NCBI RefSeq assembly: GCF_963678635.1
Contig: NC_087069.1
Location: 48,256,276-48,316,275, forward strand
Reading direction: 5' to 3'
Origin: Symsagittifera roscoffensis
Taxonomy: Eukaryota > Xenacoelomorpha > Acoela > Convolutidae
DNA: 60,000 bases
The notes beneath the pieces were generated by a model. That model made no database searches, was not told the origin of the DNA, and worked only from the letters and a program-made list of their open reading frames with translations. Positions within the stretch are counted from its first letter, which is position 1, and every line of letters begins with the position of its first letter. This document shows, one piece after another, positions 21,925 to 33,965 of the stretch. The position numbers and the translations under genes were made by a program.

Positions 21925-22510
21925 GCCTTCAGTTTTCGCAAACAGCAGCAAAATTCTCTGCCTACAGTTTATGCAACGAAAAACGAACGAGCAACAAAGA
22001 AAAGCAAAACGCAGAATAGACACATCGCCAAAAAAAGTGAAAGAATCGAGATTGAATGCAGCCCTCAACAAATGGATTTTACGGATAAAGTAAACTCGCC
22101 TAAAATTGACCACAACATTTTCCTGACCGAAGAATGGGTCAGATCAAGCGGTGGAGAGAATCTGGGCAGTACAGTTCTTTAAGAAAATCATAGCAAGTAC
22201 CGAGCAAAAGGAATTGGAGAGCAAACAAAAAGATACAGGCAACCAATCAATAAATACGTGGGAAGTACACGAAACTAGAATCACAAAAGCAGACGCAAAA
22301 ATGAATCCGAAGAAGAGCTTGAATTGGTGCAAGAAGCACAAAACAAACAAAACTTAAGCAACAACCAACCAGGCCAAAGTTGGTCGAAACAAAAAATTGT
22401 TTTTGTTTCGCCTTAGATGAAAGCTAGCAATAAAGAAACTATCAGCCAGCTGGCTATCACCCAGCATGCTATCACTCAGCGCAAAAATACCAGAATAACA
22501 GTGCGCAAGT
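21925..22510 (+). pseudogene. Lysine-rich basic ORF, copy 2
   Basis: Partner of 14221-14814. It carries the same lysine/asparagine-rich sequence with the patch DFTDKVNSPKIDHN and the same terminal TAG. Frames break at different points (a stop or frameshift near 22180), so the later lesions are independent. Confidence 0.4.
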
Positions 22511-22659
22511 AGAGTAAACCAAAGGAGAAGGATATTCTAACAGAAACTAAGGTGGACATGAGATCCAACGACGGAGGACAAGGATACACCCGTGTACAGA
22601 AAAAAAATGGAAAAATTGTTCGGCTGCAGCTTCATAACAGCGGCCTTTCGGAGAGACAA

Positions 22660-22908
22660 CAACGTGATTCCTTTTTATCGTTTCATCAAGGAACGGGATG
22701 GGAAATCACTCAAGAGGTCGTACGGAAATTACTCGTAAAATATTGGGAATCGACTCAGTGTATTCATTCCTGCCCTAATACGCGATACGTTTTTGAAAAG
22801 CATGAATTTAGTACAACCGGTAACGAAAGCAATGCTTGACATAGCGGAGGATAACTCGTTCCAGTACATTCACCGGGCAATCGTGGCTAAGGAACAAAAC
22901 TACAATTA
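22660..22908 (+). pseudogene. Conserved ORF, SVFIPALIRDTFLKSMN motif, copy 2
   Basis: Partner of 14968-15213. The frame is interrupted by TAA near 22736-22738 (TAC in copy 1) and ends at the same TAG after EQNYN. The overlapping open frame 22552-22839 is a shadow, because only the other frame matches copy 1 at the protein level. Confidence 0.4.
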
Positions 22909-23049
22909 GTGGATGGAACAAGTTGAAAATCTTAAGGCGGCTATAGGAAAACCAACTTTTTGATTTCTTTAAAAGAGTAGAACCAAATGAGGATCATCGT
23001 TACACTTTTTCAGGTTTGTTGCCGGACGAATTGAACAAATAGTTAGGTT

Positions 23050-24197
23050 TCCCAAGTACCCAACCTCAAAGTAGTTACCAATACGACACAGGAAACGGAA
23101 ATAATTTTTTTTTCAGCGGTTCATAATGAGAACTGTGGCGCCGACAAAATCAGGTGCAACACGGCTCAAACGCTTAAAGCAAACTGTTTCAGTTCTATCA
23201 TAATGAAAACAAAAATGAACTCCGGTATGCACTGGTAGATGACGATAGTTTTAGTGGAGCGCTACCTACAAACCATTAAAAACACGGTTAAGTGTAATGG
23301 AAAAAGATCCAAAAAACACAGCGTACAAATTGGTTTCGGATGCAGCTGAACTAACAAAAACAATGAAAGTCACACCACACGATAATACAATGTTTTTTGC
23401 CGCTCGAGATTCACATGGGTAAAATAGCAAACAAAATCTCATCAAACAGCCATAAGAAGCAAACCAAAGTGTTCTGTGTTGGGTTAACCTAAGACTGCCT
23501 GACAAAAAGATAACAAAAGACATTATACAAAAGAACCTTGAGAGACAACCACTAAATCAGAGCAGATGCACTGCAAAGACTAAATCCCAAAATATGCAGC
23601 CAGAACAACTAGTACAAAGCACCAGTTTGACACAGAAAACAACCGGTAAAGACAACACATGTTAACTTGAAAAACAAACAGGGGAACTCCCCAAAGCAAA
23701 GGGAGAGCAATCTAAAACACCAGCGTCATCAGCTTCGGACTCGGATGTTTCATCATCATTATGAGAAAACGAAGTATCGGAGCCAATCAAAAGGAAAAGG
23801 TTCACCAACAAAACTCGACCACAAAACAGAGGGTCAATAGGGATACGTAATTGTACCGTCTTTACGAATTGTGAACCAAATTCCAATGATGCAGGTGGGG
23901 TCGATAAATCAAACTCCACAATCATCATCAATTTACGCATCGTCCCTAAAAAGAATTGGTCGGGGCAAGGGCCAACCAGTAGGAATTAACAGTATGCTAA
24001 GAAATCCTAAGGTCAATGGAAATACAACAAGAGCAATGGACACAAGCCCAGCAGTTGGGGTGGTAAAGCTATCTAATAGCAGCGATTTAAATGGGACCGA
24101 CAAAAACGCGAGAGGCACTCGCAACAAAAAGTCGTCAGAAATAATCGAGTTGAAACTCAAAAACAGGAAACTTATGTTCAAAATCGACTGCAATTAA
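23050..24197 (+). pseudogene. Long decayed ORF, unknown, copy 2
   Basis: Partner of 15354-16500. The reading is broken by a shared amber codon near 23236 and by further frameshifts around 23280-23300. The C-terminal part is open for 108 codons (23871-24197), where copy 1 is interrupted. It is serine-, asparagine- and lysine-rich with low-complexity patches. No domain recognised. Confidence 0.4.
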
Positions 24198-24930
24198 AAA
24201 ATATGGTCAAATTTGCGAAAAACACTTTCTTTTGAATGAGTTTTTAAAAATAACGTGGTGTATTTATGCAAAACAGAAATATAGAAAAGCGGATGATTTG
24301 ACGATTGCTACCCATGAAATTATTTTGGTTTTTTCGATTTCGACTTCGACACTAAATTAGTTGGAAAAGGTGTGGTGCAAAAAATAGCCATTTTGTACCT
24401 CCAGACTTTTGGATCGCAAAGTTGAGAACCTTGGTGAAGTGGGTTGCCGAACTGAAACCTTGCTTTTCGAAAAGTATTAATCATGCAACAAGCATTTTTA
24501 TGATGGCTAAATAAAAAAATGGCCATTGAAATTTCTGATTATAGCGACTGTTTAATTTTTGTACCTGCAGACTTTTTCGATTCACTCCTAGAACCTGAAC
24601 TTGGTTGACAAACTATTTGCAGGGAATTCATTGGGAAAATGGTGATTATGTACTTTTGAAACTCAATCAGATTGCTCCAAGTTTTTTACGAAATCCTATC
24701 GCCGTTTTGTACGCGAAAGAGAAAAAGAAATCCGAAATTCTTGCAATACTTGGATCGCAAAGTTGAGAACCTTGGTGAAGTGGGTTTCCCGAACTGAACC
24801 CTTGATTTTCGAAAAGTATTAATCATGCAACAAGCATTTACAACTTTTTAACATCGGGAAGCAATAGGCTCTGAAGAAAAGCAAGGTCTTTTAGGACTGG
24901 CTGAAAAATGAGCAGCAACGAGAGCCTAGC

Positions 24931-26215
24931 AAAATAGGAGACGTAGGTTTTTTTTTCAATTTTAGTAAGAAGTGCTTGGATGACACCAGAGAGTTACCTA
25001 AAAAAATCATTGACCAGAATTGAACAAATTGAATGCCAATGTCAAGTGGTTCAGCTAAAAAAAATTACACTATCTGGAGAAAAATTGTTTAATTTAAGAA
25101 GATTTTTTTCCATTGATTGATCAATTCATCAAGTTTCAACATTACAATTATAACCAAAATATTGCAAGCAAACAAGAAGTTCATCTTCCCAGTCTAGTCT
25201 TAGTTCCCAAACGTCACCCCGGAATACAAAGTGTCCTCAGCAACTGTGACCTTCCTGAAGAAGTTCAAAATTTAGTAAAAGAAAACTCTGTAAAGAAAAC
25301 TGCTTTTCATGCAGAACTGAAAAAATCATTTGTGTAAAGAAAATTGCTTTTCATGCAAAACTGAAAAAGTCATTTATGTGTATGAAATAAATGACAATAT
25401 CAATGAAATAACTAATTTTATAACGCAGGTTAAACTCGATACAAGATTTTTATTGTTCAGAAATATAAAAAATTCTTGTTATGACATCAGCATATGTTTT
25501 TTCCATCTTCTCAATACACAGTTGATATAGAAATTTAGTCGTAATTAGAAAGAGAGAAAGAAACCAAATCAAAAATCTGAAACTGTCTGAAAAAGCAATT
25601 CATGAGCCTGATGCGAGAATGGTTACAGATTCCGTTTTTGACCAAACTGGCAACGAACAAAATTTTTAGAAGTTTTGTACTGATGTTTCTGTCTCCAAAT
25701 CAGAACTGACTCAAATGACTTCAATTTACCAAATTATTATATCTATAAAGTTTATTGGATGCAACTAATCGTTTGATTTTTAACAGAAATTTGGTTTTCA
25801 GATTTTCGAATTTCAGAATTTTGGCTTCCATACAGATTTCTGGTGTTCAATAATGTATGGCAATGATTTAGAGCAAACAAGGATTTCATCTTATCAGACT
25901 TGTATTTTATGTTCGATTCGAGTATTTGACAGCATAGAAATGGCAGCAGAAGAAGTAAAGCATAAGTAAACCAGAGAACAACTATACGCAGTACATCTGT
26001 TGCTTGATAACTCCATCAAAAAAAAACGGCAATTATCCGACTTGAACTGAGTAGGACCCTTAATTACAACAAAAAAAGCAACATTTCCTCCAGTCATACC
26101 AACCCATGAAACAAGTATCATTGCCAGAGCAAAAAATAATCACAAGAAGAAGCTCTCCTTCTCACTGAAGACAATGAAGAAAAACTGGAAACAAGTGCTG
26201 AGCTTAATGATGCAT
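24931..26215 (+). pseudogene. Array head block (unknown protein), copy 2
   Basis: Starts at AAAATAGGAGACGTAGG. Frame pieces 25113-25337 and 25330-25530 carry the head protein. A short stretch (AAGAAAACTGCTTTTCATGCA) is duplicated in tandem near 25297-25352, producing a private frameshift. It continues through the IHEPDA patch (about 25590) to the start of the integrase region at 26216 without a clear gene boundary. Confidence 0.45.
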
Positions 26216-27610
26216 TAACTAGTGAATTATGTTACAATTACAACTCATGGACTACATTCAACCTCAGCGAGCAGAAAAAATTCAGAAAAAAATTTAAAAA
26301 GTCGAAGCAAGTCATAATAACAAAAACACGTTAACAAAGTTCCAACCGGTCTTGAAGCATCGGTTTAATTTTATGATACACAACAACAAAATGAAACATT
26401 GTATAACCCTGCTTCCTTCCGATTTTGAGTTTTCTCAATTTTGTCGAACAATGGTTATCAGCAAGTACGCCAAAGTCGGGGTTCAGTCAAGAATTACCGA
26501 ACAAGCTCACTAGAAGCAAAAAAGCGGAGGTTCCACAATTCCACGTCAACATCTACAGCCCTCCTTTCTCCCAGAAAAAATCGACAATCTCCTGCTCAAA
26601 TTACATTAGAAGACAGAACCAATAGAACAGTTGCAGACAGTGAAAGAAAACGGACAGCGCATAAAGCCAAACGAGAAGAAGAGAAGAATAAGGCAAGAAG
26701 ACACTGAAGCTTCAAGAACGCCCGATAACAATTCAGACTCTGCAACGATAGGGAAGAGAAAAAACGAAAACAAAAAAGGGGCAAGTTTACAGCAGCTGAA
26801 GAGAAATTATTAAAAACTAAGCTGACAAGTAAAAATCCAGCTTTGTTTGGAAGTTTAAAGAATTCAAAAGAAGAATAAAAAATTACATTCTTCACATTCG
26901 GAACAAAAACTGAACATTTCGTTGTAAAACACCGCGTCTCAAATAATAGTTTTTGACATGAACGAAACCTTGTCAATTGACCTGGTGTATGCTATTAAAC
27001 TTGCAGATTACAACGAAGACATTAAGCATCTTATTGTTACAGTGGGTTGCATGTCCCGCTTTCTTCGTGTACAACTATTGAAATCAAATTATGTCATGTC
27101 AACTGCAGAAGCATTCAAACAAAAGTTTAAAATAAAACAGACAAAACAGATTGGGTAAAGAGGGCACTAAATTGAAGCGATCTTTCAAAAACATATTCAA
27201 AAAAAGGGTGTTGAAACTTATACAACATCAAGTGAAAAAAACATCGTCTGTCGCGCAGAGGAACATTTGCTCAGTTAAGGGTTTGATTTCTAGGTGTTTC
27301 GAGGAAAAATGGATTAATTCACACATTCATAAGCTTCGAGATTTTTTCAACACAAATAGCTCGAGGACAATCCGCGTTATGAAATTAGCCCCGAACAAGT
27401 GTTCAAATTGTTTGTTTCACTTCTAATTTCATTGAGAGCTGAACAATCGCGGAAACTATTTCGCCTACCAACGTTTTACAATGGATATTTTGTTAGAACT
27501 TCGTAGGATATACATAATCCTTCCCTTTAAAATTTTTTGGGAAGTGCGACATATAAACAGGAAACGCACCAACGTAGAAACTCATCGACGCTGATGAAGA
27601 ACCAATAGAA
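26216..27610 (+). pseudogene. Polinton-type integrase (retroviral rve fold), copy a
   Basis: The enzyme family joins element ends to host DNA with a DDE triad. The N-terminal part (26216-26900) is basic and low in structure. The catalytic core follows at 26958-27158 (SIDLVYAIKLADY, then VTVGCMSRFLRVQ) and 27151-27426 (GTKLKRSFKN, AQRNICSVKGL, SRTIRVMKLAPNK). The first Asp is still present (codon 26979-26981). The region of the second Asp is frameshifted and the residue lost. The catalytic Glu position reads CAG, Gln (27256-27258). At least five stops or frame changes are present, so it is dead. Family call rests on motif order and the pattern xERN(I/R)xxLK. Confidence 0.65.
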
Positions 27611-27619
27611 GGTAAATTT

Positions 27620-29070
27620 TATGAACTAGTGAATTATGTTACAATTACAACTCATGGACTACATTGAACCTCAGCGAGCAGAAAAAGTTCGGAAAAAATT
27701 TTTAAAATTCATAGCAAGTCATAATAAACAAAAACACGTCAACAAAGTTCCAACCGGTCTTGATGCATCAGTTAAATTGTATGATAAACAACAACAAGTT
27801 GAAACATTGTATAACCCTGCTTCCTTTCCATTTTGAATTTTCTCAATTTTGTCGAACAATGGTTTTCAGCAAGTACGCCAAAGTCGGGGTTCAGTCAATG
27901 ATTACCGAACAAGCTCAAATGAAGCAAAAAAGCGGAGGTTCCACATTTCCACGTCAACATCTACAGCCATCCTTTCTCCCAAAAAAAATCGACAAGTTCC
28001 TGCTCAAATTACATTAAAAGTCAGAACCAATAGAACAGATGCAGACAGTGAAAGAGAACGGACAGCGCATAAAGCCAAACGAGAAGAAGAGAAGAAGAAG
28101 AAGGCAAGAAGACACTGAAGCTTCAAGAAGGCCCGATAACAATTCAGACTCTGCAACAATAGGGAAGACAAAAACGAAAACAAAAAAAGGGGCAACTTTA
28201 CAGCAGCTGAAGAAAAATTATTAAAAACTAAGTTTACAAGTAAAAATCCAGCCTTGTTTGGAAGTGTAAAGAATTCAAAAGAGGAATAAAAAATTACATT
28301 CTTTACATTTGGGGCCTTTATAATTAAAAACCGAACATTTCGTTGTAAAACACCGCGTCTCAAATAGTAGTTTTTGACATGAACAAAAATTGTCAAGTTA
28401 CATGGCGTATGCTATTAAACTTGCAGATTACAACAAAGACATCAAGTATCTCATTGTTACAGTGGCTTGCATGTCCCGCTTTCTTCGTGTACAACCATTG
28501 AAATCAAATTATGTCACATCAACTGCAGAAGCATTCAAACAAAAGTTTAAAATAAAACAGACAAAACAGTCTGGGTAAAGAAGGCACTAAATTGAAGGGA
28601 TCTTTCAAAAATATAATCAAAAAAAGGGTGTTGAAACTTATACAACATTAAGTGAAAAAAACATCCTCTGTCGCGCAGAGGAACATTTCCTCAGTTAAGT
28701 GTTTGATTTCTAGGTGTTTCGAGGAAAAATGGTTTCATTCATACATTGATAAGCTTCGAGATTTTTTCAACACAAGTAGCTCGAGAACAAATCGCGTATT
28801 GAAATTAGCCCCGAACAAGTGATCAAAACGTTTGTTTCACTTCTAATTTCATTGAGAGCGGAACAATTGCGAAAATTATTTCGCCTACCAAAGTTTTACA
28901 ATGGATGTTTTGTTAGAACTTCGAAGGATATACATAATCCTTCCCTGTAAAAGTTTTTGGAAAATTCGACATATAAACAGGAAACGCACCAACTTATAAA
29001 CTCATCGACGCTGATAAAGAATCAATACAAGGTAAATTTTATGAGCCTGAACTAATCAAGTTTCGGGAAA
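27620..29070 (+). pseudogene. Polinton-type integrase, copy b
   Basis: A second integrase directly behind copy a, so one unit of the array holds two. It aligns from GTGAATTATGTTACAATTAC (about 27630) with copy a (about 26222). The first Asp has been lost (SYMAYAIKLADY at 28390-28578) and the Glu position again reads CAG, Gln (28676-28678). The C-terminal part, ending with patches like SLIDA and EGKFYEPEL, runs to about 29060 and leads directly into the capsid-like gene. In this region frames change repeatedly. Confidence 0.65.
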
Positions 29071-29151
29071 GGAAGCAATAAACTGAACAAGGTCTGACAT
29101 ATTAAAAAATAAAAAAATTCATTTACTTTTACAATTGTTTGATCAGCCTCA

Positions 29152-29965
29152 ATGAAACTTTTCTTTCAAAACTCGATAGCGAGCTTTAAAAATCTCTTCA
29201 GCTATGATATTGATCTAGAAGGTGAATCGAAAGTTTCATTGACACAAAAAACGTTTCTTACTCATTTCATCAAGGTGATGGATACCAAAAAAGTGTACTG
29301 CAAAAAATACAAAATTGAAGCAAGACTACAGTGAGAAAAGGTAAAATATGTAGCCCATAAGATGGAGCGACAGGTGAAATCACAGAGGGTGAATATGGTT
29401 AAATCGAGAAACAATTCAACAAAATCAATCGGAGAATTTTAATTGTAGCATCAACTCCCTTACCAAACATTTTTTCCTTATGAATGGATTATTGGGAAAG
29501 CATTACGTTTGAGATTCCTCAGATTCCCAGAGATTTAGGTTTCAACTGTACACGAGAAAGAAAGGGACAACCATATTGGTTATAAACAATCCAGTCATAA
29601 CCATAGCACTCTCACATCACAAATACTCATCTGTGACTACTCTGTTGATACTTCTGATGGAACCCAAATAATGTTTATCTACCTAGAAATGATTTTGTCA
29701 GATTCCAGATGACATCAATGTCTCGATGTTAAGAGTCTTTGATACAAATCGAAGAGTGAAAAACGGTAACTCTTGCAGCATTGAACCAAATCATGAAAAA
29801 GTTTTCAGCAACTTGAATTATAAAAACACCTCATGAATAACATCCAGAGCATTTTGGTAAAGCTACAACTAGAAACTGGTAAACTTGTACCATTTCCAGA
29901 AAGAGAAAGAGGAGAAGTTGTTTTGACTTTGAAATTTCAAAGGTTTTCCGATTATGCAGGCGTAC
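29152..29965 (+). pseudogene. Polinton minor capsid-like protein, copy b
   Basis: The start (29152-29334) reads a membrane-free N-terminus with IDLEGESKVSLTQKTF. This fits the family's typical opening, in which a jelly-roll strand pair includes a G-W/S-x-V-x-L-T pattern. Further on come SDGTQIMFIYLEMI-type and MLRVFDTNRR-type patches. The end has ETGKLVPF followed by V-x-L-T-L-x-F, the usual C-terminal signature. Frameshifts occur near 29330 and 29690. The stop overlaps the start codon of the next small ORF (ATGCAGGCGTAC, 29954). Copies lie at 32965 and 36490. In the virus-like stage this would form capsid vertices (inference from family). Confidence 0.6.
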
Positions 29966-30234
29966 TATCATAATCAAGCGAACATGCCACAGTTCTCAGG
30001 ACATTAGAGACAGCGGAGTAATGACTTCGGGGTTCTGGTTTTGGGCATTGGACGAGTGGCAATTCGATTAGCTCGGAAATTTAAAGTATCATCAGAAAAA
30101 AAAGTTACAAGTTCAATCAGCACCCGAAATATTAGATATAGCAACTCGGAAAAAAAACGAAGCAAGCATGAAAACACAGTAAAAAGCACAATCAAAAAAC
30201 AAGTTGATCAGAAAAAAGAAAGACGACAAAAATA
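29954..30234 (+). pseudogene. Small basic glycine/arginine protein, copy b
   Basis: Short ORF in the Polinton structural cluster. It opens with MQAYYHNQANMPQFSGH-like residues, followed by a hydrophobic patch with LGIGRVAIRLARKF and a lysine-rich tail (KKRSKHENTVKS). Such a layout (tyrosine-rich start, GIGRVA patch, basic tail) resembles small virion or DNA-condensing proteins carried by Polintons; that role is inference. The head block of the next unit begins within its tail, at 30229-30240. Confidence 0.5.
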
Positions 30235-31460
30235 GGGGACGTACGTTTTTTTTTCAATTTTAGTAAGAAGTGCTTGGATGACTCCAGAGAGTTATATAAA
30301 AAAGTCATTGAACAAATTGAATGCCAAAGTCAGGTGATTCAGCTAGAAAAAAAACTACACTATCTGAAGAAGAGTTGTTTAATTTAAGAAGATTTTTTCC
30401 ATTGATTGATCAATTCATCAAGTTTCATCATTACAATTATAACCAAAATAATGCAAGCAAACAAGAAGTTCATCTTCCCAGTCTAGTCTTAGTTCCCAAA
30501 CGTCACCTCGGAATACAAATGGTCCTCAGCAACAGTGACCATCCTGAAGAAGTTCAAAATTTAGTAAAAGAAAACTCTGTAAAGAAAACTGCTTTTCACG
30601 CAAAACTGAAAAAATCATTTGTGTGTATGAAATAAATGCCAATGTCAATGAAATAACTAATTTTATAACGCAGGTTATACTCGATACAAGATTTTTATTG
30701 TTCAGAAGTATAAAATAATCTTGCTATGACATCAGCATATGTTTTTTCCATCCTCTCAAGACACAGTTGATATAGAAATTGGGTCGTAATTAGAAAGAGA
30801 GAAAGAAACCAAATCAAAAATCTGAAATTGTCTGAAAAAGCAATTCATGAGCCTGATGCGAAAATGGTTACAGATTCCGTTTTTGACCAAACTGGCAACG
30901 AACAAAACTTTTGGAAGTTTTGTACTGATGTTTTTGTCTCCAAACCAGAAGTGACTCAAATGACTTTAATTTACCATATTTTTGTGTCTATAAAGTTTAT
31001 TGGAAGAACTAATCGTTTGGTTTTAACAGAAATTTGGTTTTCAGAATTTTAACTTCCATGCAGATTTCTGGTTTTCAATAATGTCTGGCAATGATTTAGA
31101 GCAAACAAGGATTTCATCTTATCAGACTTGTTTTTTATGTTTGATTCGAGTATTTGACAGCATAGAAATGGCAGCAGAAGAAGTTGCTCTGAATCCAAAG
31201 CATAAGTAAACCAGAGAACAACTATACGCAGTACATCTGTTGCTTGATAACTCCATCAAAAATAAAAACGGCAATTATCCGACTTGAACTGCTTAGGACC
31301 CCTAATTACATTAAAAAACAGCAAAATTTCATCCAGTCATACCAACCCATGAAACAAGTATCATTGCCAAAGCAAAAAAAAACACAAGAAGAAGCTCTCC
31401 TTCTCAATGAAGACAAGGAAGTAAACTGGAAACAAGTGCCGAGCTTAATGATGCATTAAC
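30235..31460 (+). pseudogene. Array head block (unknown protein), copy 3
   Basis: Third head block. The frame 30321-30635 contains SEEELFNLRRFFPLIDQFIK and LPSLVLVPKRHLGIQMVLSN; the frame 30828-31052 contains SEKAIHEPDAKMVTDSVFDQ. The left junction joins it to the basic-protein tail at AAAATAGG(A/G)GACGTACG. This copy is closest to the one at 33950 (both have NSDHPE where copies 1 and 2 have NCDLPE). Confidence 0.45.
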
Positions 31461-31463
31461 TGG

Positions 31464-32890
31464 TGAATTATGTTACAAAAACAACTCATGGACTACATTG
31501 AACCTCAGCGAGCGGAAAAAGTTCGGAAAAATATTTAAAAATTCAAAGCAAGTCATAATAAACAAAAACACGTTAACAAATTTCCAACCGGTCTTGAAGC
31601 ATCAGTTTGATTGTATGATAAACAACAAGAAAATGAAACATTGTATAACCCTGCTTCCTTCCAATTTTGAGTTTTCTCAATTTTGTCGAACAATGGTTAT
31701 CAGCAAGTACGCCAAAGTCGGGGTTCAGTCAATGATTACCGAACAAGCTCTCAATAGAAGCAAAAAAGCGGAGGTTCCACAATTCCACGTCAACATCTGC
31801 AGCCATCCTTTCTCCCAAAAAAAATCAACAAGTTTCTGCTCAAATCACATTAAAAGTCAGAACCAATAGAACAGTTACAGACAGAGAAAGAGAACGGACA
31901 GCGCATAAAGCCAAACGAGAAGAAGAGAAGAAGAAGGCAAGAAGACACTGAAGCTTCAAGAACGCCCGATAACAATTCAGACTCTGCAACAAGGGGAAGA
32001 CGAAAACGAAAACAAAAAAAGGGGCAAGTTTACAGCAGCTGAAGAAAAGATATTGAAAACAATGTTTACAAGTAAAAATCAAGCCTTGTTTGGAATTGTA
32101 AAGAATTCAAAAGATGAATAAAAAATTACATTGTTTACATTCGGGGCCTTTATAATCAAAAACCAAACTTTTCTTTTTAAAACACCGCGTCTCAAATAAT
32201 AGTTTTTGACATGAACGAAAAATTGTCAAGTGACCTGGCGTATGCTATTAAACTTGCAGATTACAACGAAGGCATTAACATCTCATTGTTACAGTGTCTT
32301 GCATGTCCCGCTTTCTTCGTGTACAATCAATGAAAATAAATTATGTCACATAAACTGCGGAAGCATTCAAAAAAATTTTAAAACAAAACAAAAAACAGTC
32401 TGGGTAAAGAGGGCACTAAATTGAAAGGATCTTTGGAAAACATAATCAAAAAAGGGTGTTGAAAATTAAACAACATTAAGTGAAAAAATCATCGTCTGAC
32501 GCGCTGAGGAACATTTGATCAGTTAAGGATTTGATTTCTAGGTGTTTCGAGGAAAAATGGATTCATTCATACATTGATAAGCTTCGAAATTTTTTCAACA
32601 CAAGTAGCTCGAGAACAAACCGCGTTATGAAATTAGCCCCGAACAAGTGATCAAAACGTTTGTTTCACTTCTAATTTTATTGAGAGCGGAACAATTGAGG
32701 AAATTATTTCGCCTACCAAAGTTTTACAATGGATATTTTGTTAGAACTTCGAAGGATATACATAATCCGTCCCTGTAAAAATTTTTGGAAAATTCGACAA
32801 ATAAACAGGAAACGCACCAACGTATAAACTCATCGACGTTGATATAGAACCAAGGTAAATTTTATGAGCCTGAACCAATCAAGTTTTGGG
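31464..32890 (+). pseudogene. Polinton-type integrase, copy c
   Basis: Aligned with copies a and b from GTGAATTATGTTACAAAAAC. The N-terminal part is open at 31498-31869. Core patches are SSDLAYAIKLADYNEG near 32230, with the first Asp kept, and SCMSRFLRVQS. The Glu codon has become CTG, Leu (32504-32506). A few bases are missing in the core (NEGIN against NEDIK). Ends with EFYEPE-type residues near 32865. Non-functional. Confidence 0.6.
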
Positions 32891-32964
32891 AAAGGAAGCA
32901 ATAAACTGAACAAGGTCTGATATATTTAAACAAAAAAAAATTCGTTTACTTTTACAATTGTTTT

Positions 32965-33670
32965 ATCAGGCTCATTTCATCAGGGTGATGGATACCAAAA
33001 AAGTGTACTGCAAAAAATACAAAACTGAAGCAAGACTTACAGTGAGAAAAGGTAAAATATGTAGCCCATAAGATGGAGCGACAGGTGAAATCACAATGGG
33101 TGAATATGATTAAATCGAGAAACCATTCAACGAAGTCAATCGGATAATTTCAGTTATAGCATTGACTCCATTACCAAACATTTTTTCCTTATGAATGGAT
33201 TATTGGGAAGGCGTTACATTTGAGAGTCCTCAGATTCCCAGAGATTCAGGTTTCAACTGTACACGAGAAAGAAAGGGACAACCATATTGGTTATAAACAA
33301 TCCACTCATAACCATAGCACTCTAACATCACAAAATTTCATCTCTGACGACTCTGTTGATACTTCTGATGGAACCCAAATAATGTTTATCTTCCTAGAAA
33401 TGATTCGTTGTCAGATTCCAGATGACATCAAAGTCTCGATGTTAAGAGTCTTTGATACAAATCGAAGAGTGAAAAACGGTAACGCTTGCAGCATTGAACC
33501 AAATCATGAAAAAGTTTTCAGCAACTTGAATTATAAAAACACCTCATGAATAACATCCAGAGCATTTTGGTAAAGCTACAACTAGAAAGTGGTAATTTTG
33601 TACCATTTCCGGAAGGAGAAATAGGAGAAGTTGTTTTGACTTTGAATTTTCAAAGGTTTTCCGATTATGC
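32965..33670 (+). pseudogene. Polinton minor capsid-like protein, copy c (internally deleted)
   Basis: Lacks about 110 bp of the 5' part that copies b and d retain: CAGGCTCATTTCATC joins sequence that lies either side of the IDLEGES stretch elsewhere. From 33220 a 109-codon frame is open and reads ISDDSVDTSDGTQIMFIFLE, CQIPDDIKVSMLRVFDTN and VFSNLNYKNTS. The ETG-LVPF-like end follows past 33549 in another frame. This is the longest undamaged stretch of the gene in the window. Confidence 0.6.
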
Positions 33671-33965
33671 AGGCATACTATCATAAGCAAGCGAACATGC
33701 CACAGTTCTCAGGACATTACAGACAGCGGGGTAATAGCTTCAGGGTTCTGGATTTGGGCATTGGACGAGTGACAATTCCATTAGCTCGGAAAATTAAAGT
33801 ATCATCAGAAAAAAAGTTACAAGTTCAAGCAGCACCCGAAATAAAAGATATAGCAACTCGGAAGAAAACACGAAGCAAGCATGAAAAACACTGTAAAAAG
33901 CACAATCAAAAAATTAAATTGATCAGAAAAAAGAAAGACGACAAAAATAGGAGACGTACGTTTTT
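33667..33965 (+). pseudogene. Small basic protein, copy c
   Basis: The frame 33667-34113 opens with the tyrosine-rich start, continues through GIGRVTIPLARKI and AAPEIKDIATRKK, and then reads straight across the array junction (about 33943-33960) into the head block protein. The fusion is a by-product of the tandem duplication, not an ancestral protein: the unduplicated right-hand end (37294-37640) continues differently. Confidence 0.55.

Larger units (their letters stand above)
21600..24930 (+). mobile_element. Degenerate Polinton-associated block, copy 2
   Basis: Second copy of 13110-18465, directly upstream of the integrase/capsid array. It has the module at 21735-21905, the basic ORF from 21925, the SVFIPALIRDTFLKSMN ORF near 22660-22908 and the long decayed ORF at 23050-24197. 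The region matching the 905-bp unit is shortened and rearranged: a ~90-bp stretch (GGATCGCAAAGTTGAGAACC...) occurs at 24412 and again at 24752. Stops shared with copy 1 show decay before duplication. Confidence 0.55.

Noticed and set aside
26596-28396. Reverse-strand ORFs rich in Leu/Ser/Phe opposite the integrase N-terminal region
   Set aside because: Antisense of lysine/glutamate-rich coding sequence; present in every copy only because the forward sequence is repeated.
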